DNA of 12,424 nt from Candidatus Bathyarchaeota archaeon (GTDB lineage: Archaea; Thermoproteota; Bathyarchaeia; TCS64). The number at the start of each line of letters is the position of its first letter. Within the stretch, counting starts at the first letter, position 1. Below are positions 1 through 6,598 of the stretch, piece by piece. The stretch is taken from contig JAEHCT010000020.1 of assembly GCA_020697635.1 (NCBI GenBank), positions 1 to 12,424 on the forward strand. Direction: 5' to 3'. The notes below the pieces were generated by a model. The model was not told the DNA's origin. It ran no database searches and saw only the letters and a list, made by a program, of their open reading frames with translations. A program made the position numbers and the translations under genes.

Positions 1-444
1 CTCTTCCCCGACGCCGATGTGGTCGCAGTGGACGCCGAGGCCCATGACAAGTACATGGCGGCCGTCCTATCGCTGCCTTACCTAGTCAACATGGCCTTCG
101 CCAAGGCGCTGGAGGGCATGGATCTCCAGAAGTTGCGAAGGCTCGGGAGCACCACGTACACCCTTCAGTACACCTTGGCCCAGAGCGTCGTGGCGGAGAA
201 GACGGAGTTAACAGAGTCTCTCCTGTCCCAGAACAGGCACCTTGACTGCGTGAGAGAGAGGTTCCTCGAGGCTATGGATCAGACGGTGGAATCGGTGAAG
301 GAGGGGATGTTCACAGAGGCCCACGCTGGGATACGGGACACGCTGGAGGCCGACACTTCTTATCCCCACGCCGACGAGAGTCGTCGACAAGCGTACAACG
401 CCGTTAAAGATCACGGCTTTAAAAACATGGACAGCCATGATTAA
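1..444 (+). CDS. tyrA: Prephenate dehydrogenase-like protein, C-terminal part (5' end outside window)
   Basis: The reading frame is open from the first base, so the gene starts upstream of the window; 147 codons are visible before TAA. The N-terminal NAD-binding Rossmann domain is missing. What remains fits the helical dimerisation domain of archaeal TyrA: an acidic-HD motif (AEAHDKYMA, about residues 12-20), then LPYLVNMAFAKAL, a Lys/Arg-rich LRRLGSTTY segment and a long charged helical tail. In tyrosine biosynthesis the enzyme oxidatively decarboxylates prephenate to 4-hydroxyphenylpyruvate. The call rests on resemblance of these motifs to TyrA proteins known from archaea; without the nucleotide-binding domain another helical 6-phosphogluconate-dehydrogenase-like family cannot be excluded. 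The next gene starts three bases after the stop, so the two are probably cotranscribed. Confidence 0.6.
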   Translation, partial: LFPDADVVAVDAEAHDKYMAAVLSLPYLVNMAFAKALEGMDLQKLRRLGSTTYTLQYTLAQSVVAEKTELTESLLSQNRHLDCVRERFLEAMDQTVESVKEGMFTEAHAGIRDTLEADTSYPHADESRRQAYNAVKDHGFKNMDSHD

Positions 445-447
445 CCC

Positions 448-1395
448 ATGATAAGGCTAAGCGACGTGTACGCAGCGAGGAGGAGGGTGTCCAGATGGGC
501 GAGGAGGACGCCCATGGAGCACTCCCCCGGCCTCAGCGGCGTCTGCGGCGGAGACGTGTGGCTCAAGCTGGAGAACCAGCAGGTCACGGGCAGCTTCAAA
601 ATAAGAGGAGCAGCAAACAAGATACTTCTGCTCTCGGAGGAGGAGCGTGACAGGGGCGTCGTGACGGCTTCCTCCGGCAACCACGCCCAGGGCGTGGGCT
701 ACGCGGCGCGTGAGCTGGGCGTCAAAGCCACAGTAGTTGTGCCGGAGCGTACGCCGACCGTAAAGATCGACGCCATAAGAAGGTACGGCGTGAAGCTGAT
801 AATCGAGGGAGACGAGTACATGGACTCCGAGCGCTTGGCGAGACGCATAGAGAGGGAGGAGGGGAAGACCTTCGTCTCAGCTTATAACGACACCGAGCTC
901 ATCATGGGTCAGGCCACCGTCGGCCTGGAGATGGTGGAGGACGCCCCGGACCTCGACGCCGTCCTCGTCCCCGTGGGCGGCGGCGGCCTGGTGTCTGGGG
1001 TCGCCTCGGTCTTCAAGCAGGTGGGAGACACAGAGGTGATAGGCGTCCAGTCCAAGGCGAGCCCCTTCATGTACGAGTGCGTCAAGAGAGGCGAGATATT
1101 CGACATGCCCTTGGAGGACTCCGTGGCTGAGGGGCTGCACGGCGGCATAGAGCAGGGCTGCGTTTCCTTCGACATCTGCAGGGAGCTCATAGACGACTGG
1201 GTGATCTTGGAGGAGGAGGACATTCTGGCAGCCATACGGTACATGCTGCACGAGCACCACATGCTCGTCGAGGGCGCCGCCGCTGTAGGGCCTGCAGTTA
1301 TAATGACTCACCCGGAGCGTTTCAGGGACATGAAGGTGGGTGTCTTGATAAGCGGCGGAAACCTCTCGGCGGAGATACTGAGACAGGTCGCCTAG
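448..1395 (+). CDS. PLP-dependent threonine/serine dehydratase-type enzyme (short form, no ACT domain)
   Basis: A complete 315-residue fold-type II PLP enzyme. The Schiff-base lysine is K51 in GSFKIRGA; the substrate carboxylate loop is SSGNHAQG (75-82); the phosphate loop is VGGGGL (176-181); a C-terminal SGGN motif (302-305) lies near the pyridine-ring nitrogen. Family members deaminate L-threonine to 2-oxobutyrate (first step of isoleucine synthesis) or L-serine to pyruvate. The length fits the catabolic or short biosynthetic form, because the C-terminal ACT regulatory domain is absent and feedback by isoleucine is unlikely. The segment DSVAEGLHGGIE (225-236) differs from classic IlvA and recalls hydroxy-amino-acid dehydratases such as EutB or hydroxyaspartate ammonia-lyase, so the substrate is not certain. 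There is no evident Shine-Dalgarno before the ATG, which sits three bases after the upstream stop, suggesting coupling. Its TAG lies in a CTAG shared with the convergent gene. Confidence 0.85.
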   Translation: MIRLSDVYAARRRVSRWARRTPMEHSPGLSGVCGGDVWLKLENQQVTGSFKIRGAANKILLLSEEERDRGVVTASSGNHAQGVGYAARELGVKATVVVPERTPTVKIDAIRRYGVKLIIEGDEYMDSERLARRIEREEGKTFVSAYNDTELIMGQATVGLEMVEDAPDLDAVLVPVGGGGLVSGVASVFKQVGDTEVIGVQSKASPFMYECVKRGEIFDMPLEDSVAEGLHGGIEQGCVSFDICRELIDDWVILEEEDILAAIRYMLHEHHMLVEGAAAVGPAVIMTHPERFRDMKVGVLISGGNLSAEILRQVA

Positions 1396-2117
1396 CCTTC
1401 CCTCTCCTCTAGTTGCTCCTTAATCTCTCTCAGGGTGGCAAGTATCTCCCTGTTGACATCATCAGGGCTCAGCAGCTCGTGGTTTGAGTTAAGCTCGGTG
1501 GTCGTGACGTATGTCCCGCGTAGCTTCCTCAGCTCCTGGAGTATGTAGTCCCTCACCTCATCGTAGAAGACGATGCCCTCCATGGTCTCCTCGGGGCCCC
1601 TCTGGTCCTGCCCCGAGAACCCAGCGGTCTCGATGTGCACCGAGCCTATGCCGAAGAACCTGTCGTAGACGCCTGCGACGCTGCTGATGTTGGTGATGGT
1701 CCTGAAGGGTACGTGGTTCTGGGTCACCGTGAACAGCCCCTTCTTGACGTAGATCTCGGGCATGGCCTCCCCCGACTTGGCTATGACGGAGTACTCGATG
1801 GTCCCAACGTAGAAGGGGATCAAGACGAGGGCTGGGACCAGCCACAACATGTTAACCACCAGGGTCCACCACATGACAGGGCCCAGCCACTCATCGAACA
1901 ACGCGACCAGGTCCGGGATCTCCCCCGGGTCAACGCTGTGGATCGCGGTCGCGCCGAAATAAAAGACAAGAACGGCGAGACACCACACTAGAACCGCGAC
2001 GTTTATACACTTCACCCAAAGCTTGTGGACGAACGCCCGCGAGGGCCTGAACACCTTCCCACTTCGAATGTTCTCCATGGGGGGTCTGATCACCTTAACC
2101 TCTACATCACCCATCAT
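1392..2117 (-). CDS. Membrane protein with bacterial PH (bPH2/DUF304-type) domain
   Basis: About 241 residues. Two hydrophobic helices (about residues 37-59 and 81-104) are followed by a bPH2-like domain (about 106-194) with the typical order: IEYSV strand, KKGLFTVTQNHVPFRTITNISSVAG, then RFFGIGSVHIETAG. The C-terminus is a charged coiled-coil-like helix (about 221-239). The family (YdbS/YdbT-type) consists of small membrane proteins of unsettled function; a membrane or stress role is inference. I chose the ATG at 2117 because GGGAG ends 5 bases before it. A GTG at 2123, which would overlap the upstream stop by 4 bases, has the purine tract directly against it and is less likely; ATG 2114 is also possible. 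It follows the HTH gene with almost no gap, so the two form a bicistron, and its product could be linked to that regulator. Confidence 0.75.
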   Translation of the reverse strand: MMGDVEVKVIRPPMENIRSGKVFRPSRAFVHKLWVKCINVAVLVWCLAVLVFYFGATAIHSVDPGEIPDLVALFDEWLGPVMWWTLVVNMLWLVPALVLIPFYVGTIEYSVIAKSGEAMPEIYVKKGLFTVTQNHVPFRTITNISSVAGVYDRFFGIGSVHIETAGFSGQDQRGPEETMEGIVFYDEVRDYILQELRKLRGTYVTTTELNSNHELLSPDDVNREILATLREIKEQLEEREG

Positions 2118-2119
2118 AC

Positions 2120-2617
2120 TCACTCCCTGTTCCTCTGGTAACGAGGCGACTCCTTGGCCGCCAACTTGTTGAATAACGCTATAGACTTCTCGGTCATGGG
2201 GAGCCCCTGCTCGTCTGGCCGGAGCTCTATAGCGTATTCATCGATTATTATGTCCAGTGCCTCCTTGCACTCAACCTCCTTGGGGCACCTGGGGCAGGCC
2301 TCACCGCCGTATGACTCGTGCTTATACCAGACGATTATCCCCATCTCCTCCGTGTAAACGATATACACCTGAGCGTTGGCCTGATAGTCGAACCCTATCA
2401 GCAGCCCCTTATAATCTAGGAGACTCTCGACGTCAAGGCGGTGGCTGACCGCATGGTTCTCTAGGGCGTCACTGATCTTTCCACGAGCCCTGTTCAGGAC
2501 CCTCGAGACATAGGCAGGAGTCCAGCCCTCCTCACTCTCGTCGGCGATGACACTCGTCGGCTTACCTCTCTGGAACTCCAGCCAAACCTTAGCCTCGTGC
2601 GCCGACAGCAAACCCAT
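2120..2617 (-). CDS. HTH DNA-binding protein with C-terminal Cys cluster, function unknown
   Basis: A 165-residue soluble protein from ATG 2617. Residues 4-50 look like a winged or sigma-region-4-type helix-turn-helix: LLSAHEAKVWLEFQRGKP, then a Ser-Val-Ile-Ala helix, then TPAYVSRVLNRARGKI as a plausible recognition helix. The remainder (about 66-135) looks like a mixed alpha/beta sensor domain (LLIGFDYQANAQVYIVY, IIVWYKHE), followed by CPRCPKEVEC with Cys at 108, 111 and 117, a possible metal or redox site with three Cys and no obvious fourth. The frame is open back to 2755, but that extension is AT-rich in DNA and unconvincing as protein; GGGAG about 10 bases before ATG 2617 supports the shorter start. 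I do not recognise a named family with certainty. It is the first gene of a bicistron with the PH-domain membrane protein. Confidence 0.7.
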   Translation of the reverse strand: MGLLSAHEAKVWLEFQRGKPTSVIADESEEGWTPAYVSRVLNRARGKISDALENHAVSHRLDVESLLDYKGLLIGFDYQANAQVYIVYTEEMGIIVWYKHESYGGEACPRCPKEVECKEALDIIIDEYAIELRPDEQGLPMTEKSIALFNKLAAKESPRYQRNRE

Positions 2618-2657
2618 GTCACGGCATCTCCCAGCCGCCTCCGACGCGGCTGCCCCT

Positions 2658-2665
2658 GTTTTTAC
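2658..2665 (-). promoter_or_regulatory. Weak TATA-like box for the HTH gene
   Basis: On the minus strand the element reads GTAAAAAC, centred about 44 bases before ATG 2617. That spacing places a transcript start near 2635 and leaves a short leader containing GGGAG. The same octamer, in reverse orientation on the plus strand, occurs in the divergent promoter at 10752-10759. The box is not a canonical TTTATA sequence, so this is inference from position. Confidence 0.3.
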
Positions 2666-2731
2666 ACTGAAACATGGTAAAGATATCCCCGTAAAAAGAC
2701 TTCCCCGGAGACAGATGACATCCAGATATGT

Positions 2732-2744
2732 AAAAAAGAAAATT
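2732..2744 (-). terminator. Oligo-T tract, possible terminator of the ABC exporter operon
   Basis: Read on the minus strand this stretch has ten T in thirteen bases (AATTTTCTTTTTT), lying about 175 bases past the stop of the permease gene; a second run of five T follows at 2697-2693. Archaeal RNA polymerase commonly terminates at such non-template T tracts without a hairpin. Both lie before the HTH gene, so they would separate the exporter operon from it. Base composition alone supports this. Confidence 0.35.
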
Positions 2745-2838
2745 ATCTCCCGCATCTATGATCATCATCGCAGAATTACCTGTTTCACCTTCATTTAGCG
2801 TCCCTGACAACGAAACGATTGCTGAGACCCGGGTTTTT

Positions 2839-2869
2839 GACCCAGAGGGGCCTGCGCCCTCTCCGGGTC
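2839..2869. other. GC-rich hairpin in the 300-base gap (2618-2917)
   Basis: GACCC-A-GAGGG pairs with CCCTC-TCC-GGGTC across a seven-base loop, giving ten G:C-rich pairs with a 1x3 internal bulge. The 5' arm GACCC could instead pair with GGGT at 2831-2834, so two exclusive folds are possible. On the minus strand it would lie in the 3' leader-free tail of the permease transcript, about 50 bases after the stop. It is not followed by a T run on either strand, so it is not a simple terminator. The rest of the gap is AT-rich promoter-like DNA with no convincing gene. Confidence 0.4.
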
Positions 2870-2917
2870 GGCGTCCAGAGCTCACGGGGGAGGAGAAACC
2901 CATGGTAGGCATGTCTA

Positions 2918-4120
2918 TCATTCGGATCTAAGCGCCTCCACGGGGTGAAGCCTGGACGCCCTCCATGCTGGGTATAGCCCTGAGAGCGAGGTCGTTACCA
3001 TCGCGAAAACGACTACACCCAGACCCAAGTATATGGAGCTTGACACGGGCATGTCTATGGCCTGGCCTATGATGTTCCCGAGGGCGAAGCCAATGGCGGC
3101 CCCCAGAGTGCCTCCTATCAGGCCTGTGACCATGGCCTCTGACAGGAACATGAGCAGGACGTCGCTGCTCCTGCAGCCGATAGACTTCAGGATGCCTATC
3201 TCCCTAGTACGCTCCATGACGCTTATCGTCATGGTGTTGACGATGCCGACGCCCGCCACGACGAGGCTTATCGCGGCCACCCCGCCCAGCACGGCCTCGA
3301 CTGCGCCCAGTATGGTGCCGATCATCTCCTGCATGGACTCCGCGGTCATTATGGTGACGTCGTCCCCCAGCCGCTCCTCGAGATCCATGACCACCTGGGG
3401 CAAGTCGTTCTGGTCGTTTACCCTGCAGGTGACGTACTGGAACTCGCCGCCTACCTCGAAGAGTTGTTGACAGGTCCTGAGAGGCATGAAGATGCTCTGA
3501 TCCTCGTCGCTGCTCACGCCCCCTATGCCACCCTGCCTCTCCATTATCCCTACGACGCGGAAAGACATCTCCTTCTCCTCTCCCTCCACCAGCACCACGA
3601 GAGTGACCCTGTCCCCGACCTCGTACCCCGGGGTGTCCCGGTCCTTCGGTCTGGCGATCTCATATCCAAGGAGAACCACGGCCGTGTCGCCCCTCCTGAG
3701 GTACCTGCCTTCCTCGACGTCCCAGCCCGACATGATCTCGAAGTACTCGGCCTCGATGCCGTAGACGAAGGCGTAACGCTTCTCCCCTTGCTGGGTCAGG
3801 CTGCACATCTTGCCGCCGATGAGAGGGGTCACGGTATCTATGTTCGCCACCCTCTCGATGGTCTGGATGTCCCTCCAGTTGAAGCTCTGGCTGGCGATGA
3901 GCCCGGCGCCCATCTCCAGGCTCCCGGGCATGATCATTATGTTGTTGGGCCCGAACATGTCCAGCTGTTCACCTATCAGGTCGTTCAGGCCCTGGGTGAG
4001 GCTGATGAGCCCCGTAACAGCCATGCAGCCAATCAGTATGCCTAAAAGGTTCAAGGCGAACCGAAACTTCCGCTCACGGAGCCCTTGGCTTGAGAGTAAA
4101 AAAATGTCGGAGATTTTCAC
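2918..4120 (-). CDS. MacB/FtsX-type ABC transporter permease
   Basis: A complete 400-residue protein with the classic MacB topology: a short cytoplasmic amphipathic start, TM1 (about 21-43), a large extracytoplasmic MacB_PCD domain (about 50-270), and three C-terminal helices (about 276-300, 326-350, 364-386). The coupling-helix motif MERTREIGILKSIGCRSSDV (302-321) and the PAWRASRLHPVEALR ending are diagnostic of the family. With its ATPase such permeases do not usually move small solutes across the bilayer; they transmit force to extracytoplasmic partners, or export lipoproteins, peptides or toxic compounds. The start is GTG, with GGAGG ten bases before it overlapping the TAG of the upstream gene. 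It is the third and last gene of the exporter operon, and the secreted Ig-like protein encoded just before it is its likely partner. Confidence 0.9.
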   Translation of the reverse strand: MKISDIFLLSSQGLRERKFRFALNLLGILIGCMAVTGLISLTQGLNDLIGEQLDMFGPNNIMIMPGSLEMGAGLIASQSFNWRDIQTIERVANIDTVTPLIGGKMCSLTQQGEKRYAFVYGIEAEYFEIMSGWDVEEGRYLRRGDTAVVLLGYEIARPKDRDTPGYEVGDRVTLVVLVEGEEKEMSFRVVGIMERQGGIGGVSSDEDQSIFMPLRTCQQLFEVGGEFQYVTCRVNDQNDLPQVVMDLEERLGDDVTIMTAESMQEMIGTILGAVEAVLGGVAAISLVVAGVGIVNTMTISVMERTREIGILKSIGCRSSDVLLMFLSEAMVTGLIGGTLGAAIGFALGNIIGQAIDMPVSSSIYLGLGVVVFAMVTTSLSGLYPAWRASRLHPVEALRSE

Positions 4121-4134
4121 CTTGATTCAGCCTC

Positions 4135-5661
4135 CTATCCGAATAGTCTGCTAAGCCACCCGAGTATTCCGCCTCTTTTCTGTTCAGTGTTTGTCGCCGG
4201 GTTGGCGCCCTGCCTGACGGTGACGGTGTATTCTAGGGACTCCTCATGGACCCTGTTCAGGTGATCCCTGTACTGCACCATGAGGGTCATCTCTTGGATG
4301 CCTGGCTCGGCGTCGTCCGCCACGCGGTAGTCTATGTCGAAGGGTATGGGACTATCGGGGTCCACGGCGCCTATGTACTCGGTGCTGCTCTGCACACGGT
4401 TGAACGTGTCGTCCTCCACCATCTGGATGCTGACGAACTGCACGCTGTCCGTCCCCACCAGCAGGAGGTCGGCCTCCATCTCCCTCTGCTCCCCCGCGTA
4501 GACAACCATAGTGGTATCGTCGAGTAGCTCGAAGTCTATGAGGGCGTCAACCATGATGGTTACAGTCTCCGTCAGAGACCCCGCCAATCCTCTGGAGTCT
4601 GTGTAGCTCAGTGTCACAGTCACGGGGTTCTGGCCAGCAGAGATGGAGCCGCCCGCGAGCAGCCTGTAGGACACGGAGGCTGTTTCACCTGGCTCTAGGT
4701 CGCCAAGCGCGGTGGTTGTCGGGCTAAGCGGCGAGACGCCTGAAAACGCGTCGAAGCTAAGGATGGACAGTATCTCGTAAGCGCTCGCGCCGCCGCAGTC
4801 CACCTGGATCTGCATGTCAAAGGCGTCGCCAGGGCGCACAGACTGCTGCAGGACCTCCATGCTCGCCACGGTGACCACCGTGTTCCTCGCTATGGCGGCC
4901 TCGTCCAGGTTGAGGGGCAGGGAGAAGACTTGGTGGTAACGACTCCCTTCCCCGTCGCGGTAAGTAGATGTAGCCGTCACGGTGTACACACCCAGGGGCG
5001 CCCCCTCCAGGACGGATATGGTGGGCGTCAGCGTGACTGACTCGCTGGAGTTCAGCGCATCCACGCTGTAGCTCACCCCCTCCAGTATCGACATGTAGCC
5101 GCTTGTGGATGTAAACGAGAACTCCAGGCCGTAGAGGGGCTGACCCCAGTTGTTTACGAAGCTGTACCGTACCTGTGACTCGGTCCCCGACTTGAGCCTG
5201 ATGTCGCTCTGCTCGCTCGTGTACTTCACCTTGGGGACGTAGCCCTCGCTGACCATCAGCGCCACAGGCACCGTGATAGTCGTGTCCTGGGCGGCGCCGA
5301 ACCGGCGGTACACCAGCGTCAGGGTGAGGGTGTATGAGCCGAGAGGTAGACCAGGGTCCACGTACAGAACCGGCTCATAGTACTTCGATTTCCCTTTATC
5401 GATCTCGCTGAACACCATCTGGCTCGCGCTTAGAATCGAGAGCCCGGGGGTGGTCGAGGTGAGGAAAGCCTCGACGTCGAACACCTTGTAGTCTCCAGTG
5501 TTCTTCAATATGACCTTGAACGTGTCCTCTTGGCCGGCGGTCAGGTAGATGTCGTCAGTTGATACCTGGATTATCGCGGAGTCAGCAGCCCACACGGGGA
5601 ACAGCTGACCCAAGGTCACGATGACCACGAGCAGGGAGATTATGTGTCTTCGATTCACCAT
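4135..5661 (-). CDS. Secreted COG1361/NEW3-type multi-Ig protein of an ABC exporter operon
   Basis: 508 residues. A signal peptide (NRR, then a hydrophobic core at about 7-23, likely cleaved near VWA-AD at 25/26) is followed by about four repeated beta-sandwich segments of 100-110 residues each (about 29-140, 145-250, 262-370, 373-485). Repeated patterns are KVILKNTGDYKVFDV-type strand pairs and PLGSYTLTLTLVYR, LGVYTVTATSTYRD, AGQNPVTVTLSYTD and PGIQEMTLMVQYRD, each ending a domain. This is the layout of archaeal COG1361 S-layer-like/NPCBM-associated (NEW3) proteins. There is no C-terminal transmembrane helix; instead the chain ends in a short amphipathic GGILGWLSRLFG, which could bind the permease or membrane. 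The ATG overlaps the ATPase stop by 7 bases, with GGTGA just before it. Placed between ATPase and permease, it is probably the extracytoplasmic component of the same complex. Confidence 0.8.
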   Translation of the reverse strand: MVNRRHIISLLVVIVTLGQLFPVWAADSAIIQVSTDDIYLTAGQEDTFKVILKNTGDYKVFDVEAFLTSTTPGLSILSASQMVFSEIDKGKSKYYEPVLYVDPGLPLGSYTLTLTLVYRRFGAAQDTTITVPVALMVSEGYVPKVKYTSEQSDIRLKSGTESQVRYSFVNNWGQPLYGLEFSFTSTSGYMSILEGVSYSVDALNSSESVTLTPTISVLEGAPLGVYTVTATSTYRDGEGSRYHQVFSLPLNLDEAAIARNTVVTVASMEVLQQSVRPGDAFDMQIQVDCGGASAYEILSILSFDAFSGVSPLSPTTTALGDLEPGETASVSYRLLAGGSISAGQNPVTVTLSYTDSRGLAGSLTETVTIMVDALIDFELLDDTTMVVYAGEQREMEADLLLVGTDSVQFVSIQMVEDDTFNRVQSSTEYIGAVDPDSPIPFDIDYRVADDAEPGIQEMTLMVQYRDHLNRVHEESLEYTVTVRQGANPATNTEQKRGGILGWLSRLFG

Positions 5662-6395
5662 ACGTCACCCATCCTCTTGTCGCCTACAATTACACCGTCT
5701 CGAAGCTGAACGATACGGTCTGTATCCTGCCCCACGGTGGGGTCGTGTGTGATGAGGATGAAGGTCTTACCCTCCTCCTTGTTGAGCGTTCTGAGTAGAT
5801 GCATGATCTCTTCACCTGTCTTGGAGTCAAGGTTCCCGGTCAACTCGTCCGCGAGGACAAGCTTCGGGTCGTTCGACAGCGAACGGGCTATCGCGACTCG
5901 CTGCTGCTCGCCTCCGCTTAGTTGGCTCGGCTTGTGGTCCGCCCTGTCGCCCAGCCCCACCATCTCCAGGAGCTTCTGGGCGCGTTCCCTACGTTTGCCA
6001 CGGGGCACTCCGTCTATCGCCATGGGGAGCTCCACGTTGCCTTGGGCGTCCATCCGGGGGATGAGGTTGAAGAACTGGAAGATGAACCCGATCTCCTTGT
6101 TCCTGAGCTCCGCCACCTGGTTGTCGTTGAGCCCTGAGAGGTCGACGCCGTTGATGAATATCTCGCCGGAGGTGGGCCTGTCGAGGGCTCCTATCATGTT
6201 GAGGAGCGTGCTCTTGCCGCTGCCGCTCGGGCCCATTATGGCCGTGAACTCACCGGGCTCCACTGTGAGGCTTAATCCTTTGAGTACCTCAAGCGGTTTC
6301 CCACCCTGCATGTAGGTCTTTCTCAGGTCCATCGTCTGTATCACAGGGACACTGTTTGTCTCGTCGATGGTTTCCTGCGTTGTTCCTTGACTCAT
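5655..6395 (-). CDS. LolD/MacB-family ABC transporter ATP-binding protein
   Basis: 246 residues. Motifs in order: Walker A GPSGSGKS (55-62), Q-loop Q107 in FIFQFFN, signature LSGGEQQR (159-166), Walker B LVLADELTGNLD (179-190) with catalytic E184, and H-loop H217 in LITHDP. These place it in the COG1136 (LolD/MacB/FtsE-like) group. It hydrolyses ATP to drive the permease encoded two genes downstream. Walker B carries Leu where the family usually has Pro (ADEP); the catalytic residues are kept, so it should be active. I chose ATG 6395 because GAGG lies about seven bases before it; an in-frame ATG at 6416 would add seven residues and has a poorer ribosome site. It is the first gene of the exporter operon, transcribed from the palindrome-rich region at 6449-6508. 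Confidence 0.92.
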   Translation of the reverse strand: MSQGTTQETIDETNSVPVIQTMDLRKTYMQGGKPLEVLKGLSLTVEPGEFTAIMGPSGSGKSTLLNMIGALDRPTSGEIFINGVDLSGLNDNQVAELRNKEIGFIFQFFNLIPRMDAQGNVELPMAIDGVPRGKRRERAQKLLEMVGLGDRADHKPSQLSGGEQQRVAIARSLSNDPKLVLADELTGNLDSKTGEEIMHLLRTLNKEEGKTFILITHDPTVGQDTDRIVQLRDGVIVGDKRMGDVW

Positions 6396-6448
6396 TGTTT
6401 TTCCTCTATAGATCATCTCTGCCTATGCCAACTCTTCTTGACCAATTC

Positions 6449-6508
6449 TAGGTAAAGATTTACTTATAAATATACCGATTATTTACCTATTATAGGTAAA
6501 TAATTACC
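6449..6508. promoter_or_regulatory. Operator-like cluster of GGTAA/TTACC palindromes
   Basis: ATTATTTACCTA (6478-6489) and TAGGTAAATAAT (6493-6504) form a perfect inverted repeat with 12-bp arms and a 3-bp spacer. Another TAGGTAAA lies at 6449-6456, followed two bases later by TTTACTTA (one mismatch from its mirror), and a further TTACC at 6504-6508 makes GGTAA-N4-TTACC with the right arm. The TAGGTAAA copies are 44 bp apart, and the core tetranucleotide TACC recurs at 6473 and 6484, so sites tend to fall on one face of the helix. The cluster brackets the TATA box of the exporter operon, with one site between TATA and the expected start and the main palindrome upstream. That placement fits a transcription-factor operator; the factor is unknown. 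Confidence 0.6.
6463..6472 (-). promoter_or_regulatory. TATA box of the ABC exporter operon
   Basis: The minus strand reads TATTTATAAG, a good archaeal TATA box. A start 25-27 bases downstream falls near 6440, leaving a leader of about 45 bases that contains the GAGG ribosome site before ATG 6395. The box is embedded in the palindromic operator cluster. Confidence 0.55.
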
Positions 6509-6561
6509 ATGGATTTCCAAGATCGATGTTGGAGCCGCAACAAAGGTTTTGTTAATCAATC

Positions 6562-6569
6562 TTTTATAC
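6562..6569 (+). promoter_or_regulatory. TATA box of the polyferredoxin-AOR operon
   Basis: TTTTATAC is centred about 34 bases before the TTG start at 6599. The expected transcript start is near 6591, so the mRNA would be nearly leaderless. There is no Shine-Dalgarno before the TTG, which agrees with this. Confidence 0.5.
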
Positions 6570-6598
6570 GCCAGATAAGCCTCTATGAGCGATAAACC

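Noticed and set aside
2618..2755. N-terminal extension of the HTH protein back to ATG 2755
   Set aside because: The extension does not look like protein, runs through AT-rich promoter DNA, and a GGGAG site supports ATG 2617.
2736..2775. Possible C/D-box small RNA on the minus strand (a perfect C-box-like ATGATGA near 2765)
   Set aside because: No CTGA D or D' box follows at a suitable distance on that strand.
2619..2921. A 100-codon minus-strand frame that starts in an ATGA overlap with the permease stop and ends one base before the HTH start
   Set aside because: Its neat boundaries are tempting, but the predicted protein is Gly/Ser/Pro-rich then AT-driven, has no recognisable domain, and covers the T-tract, hairpin and promoter-like DNA of the gap.
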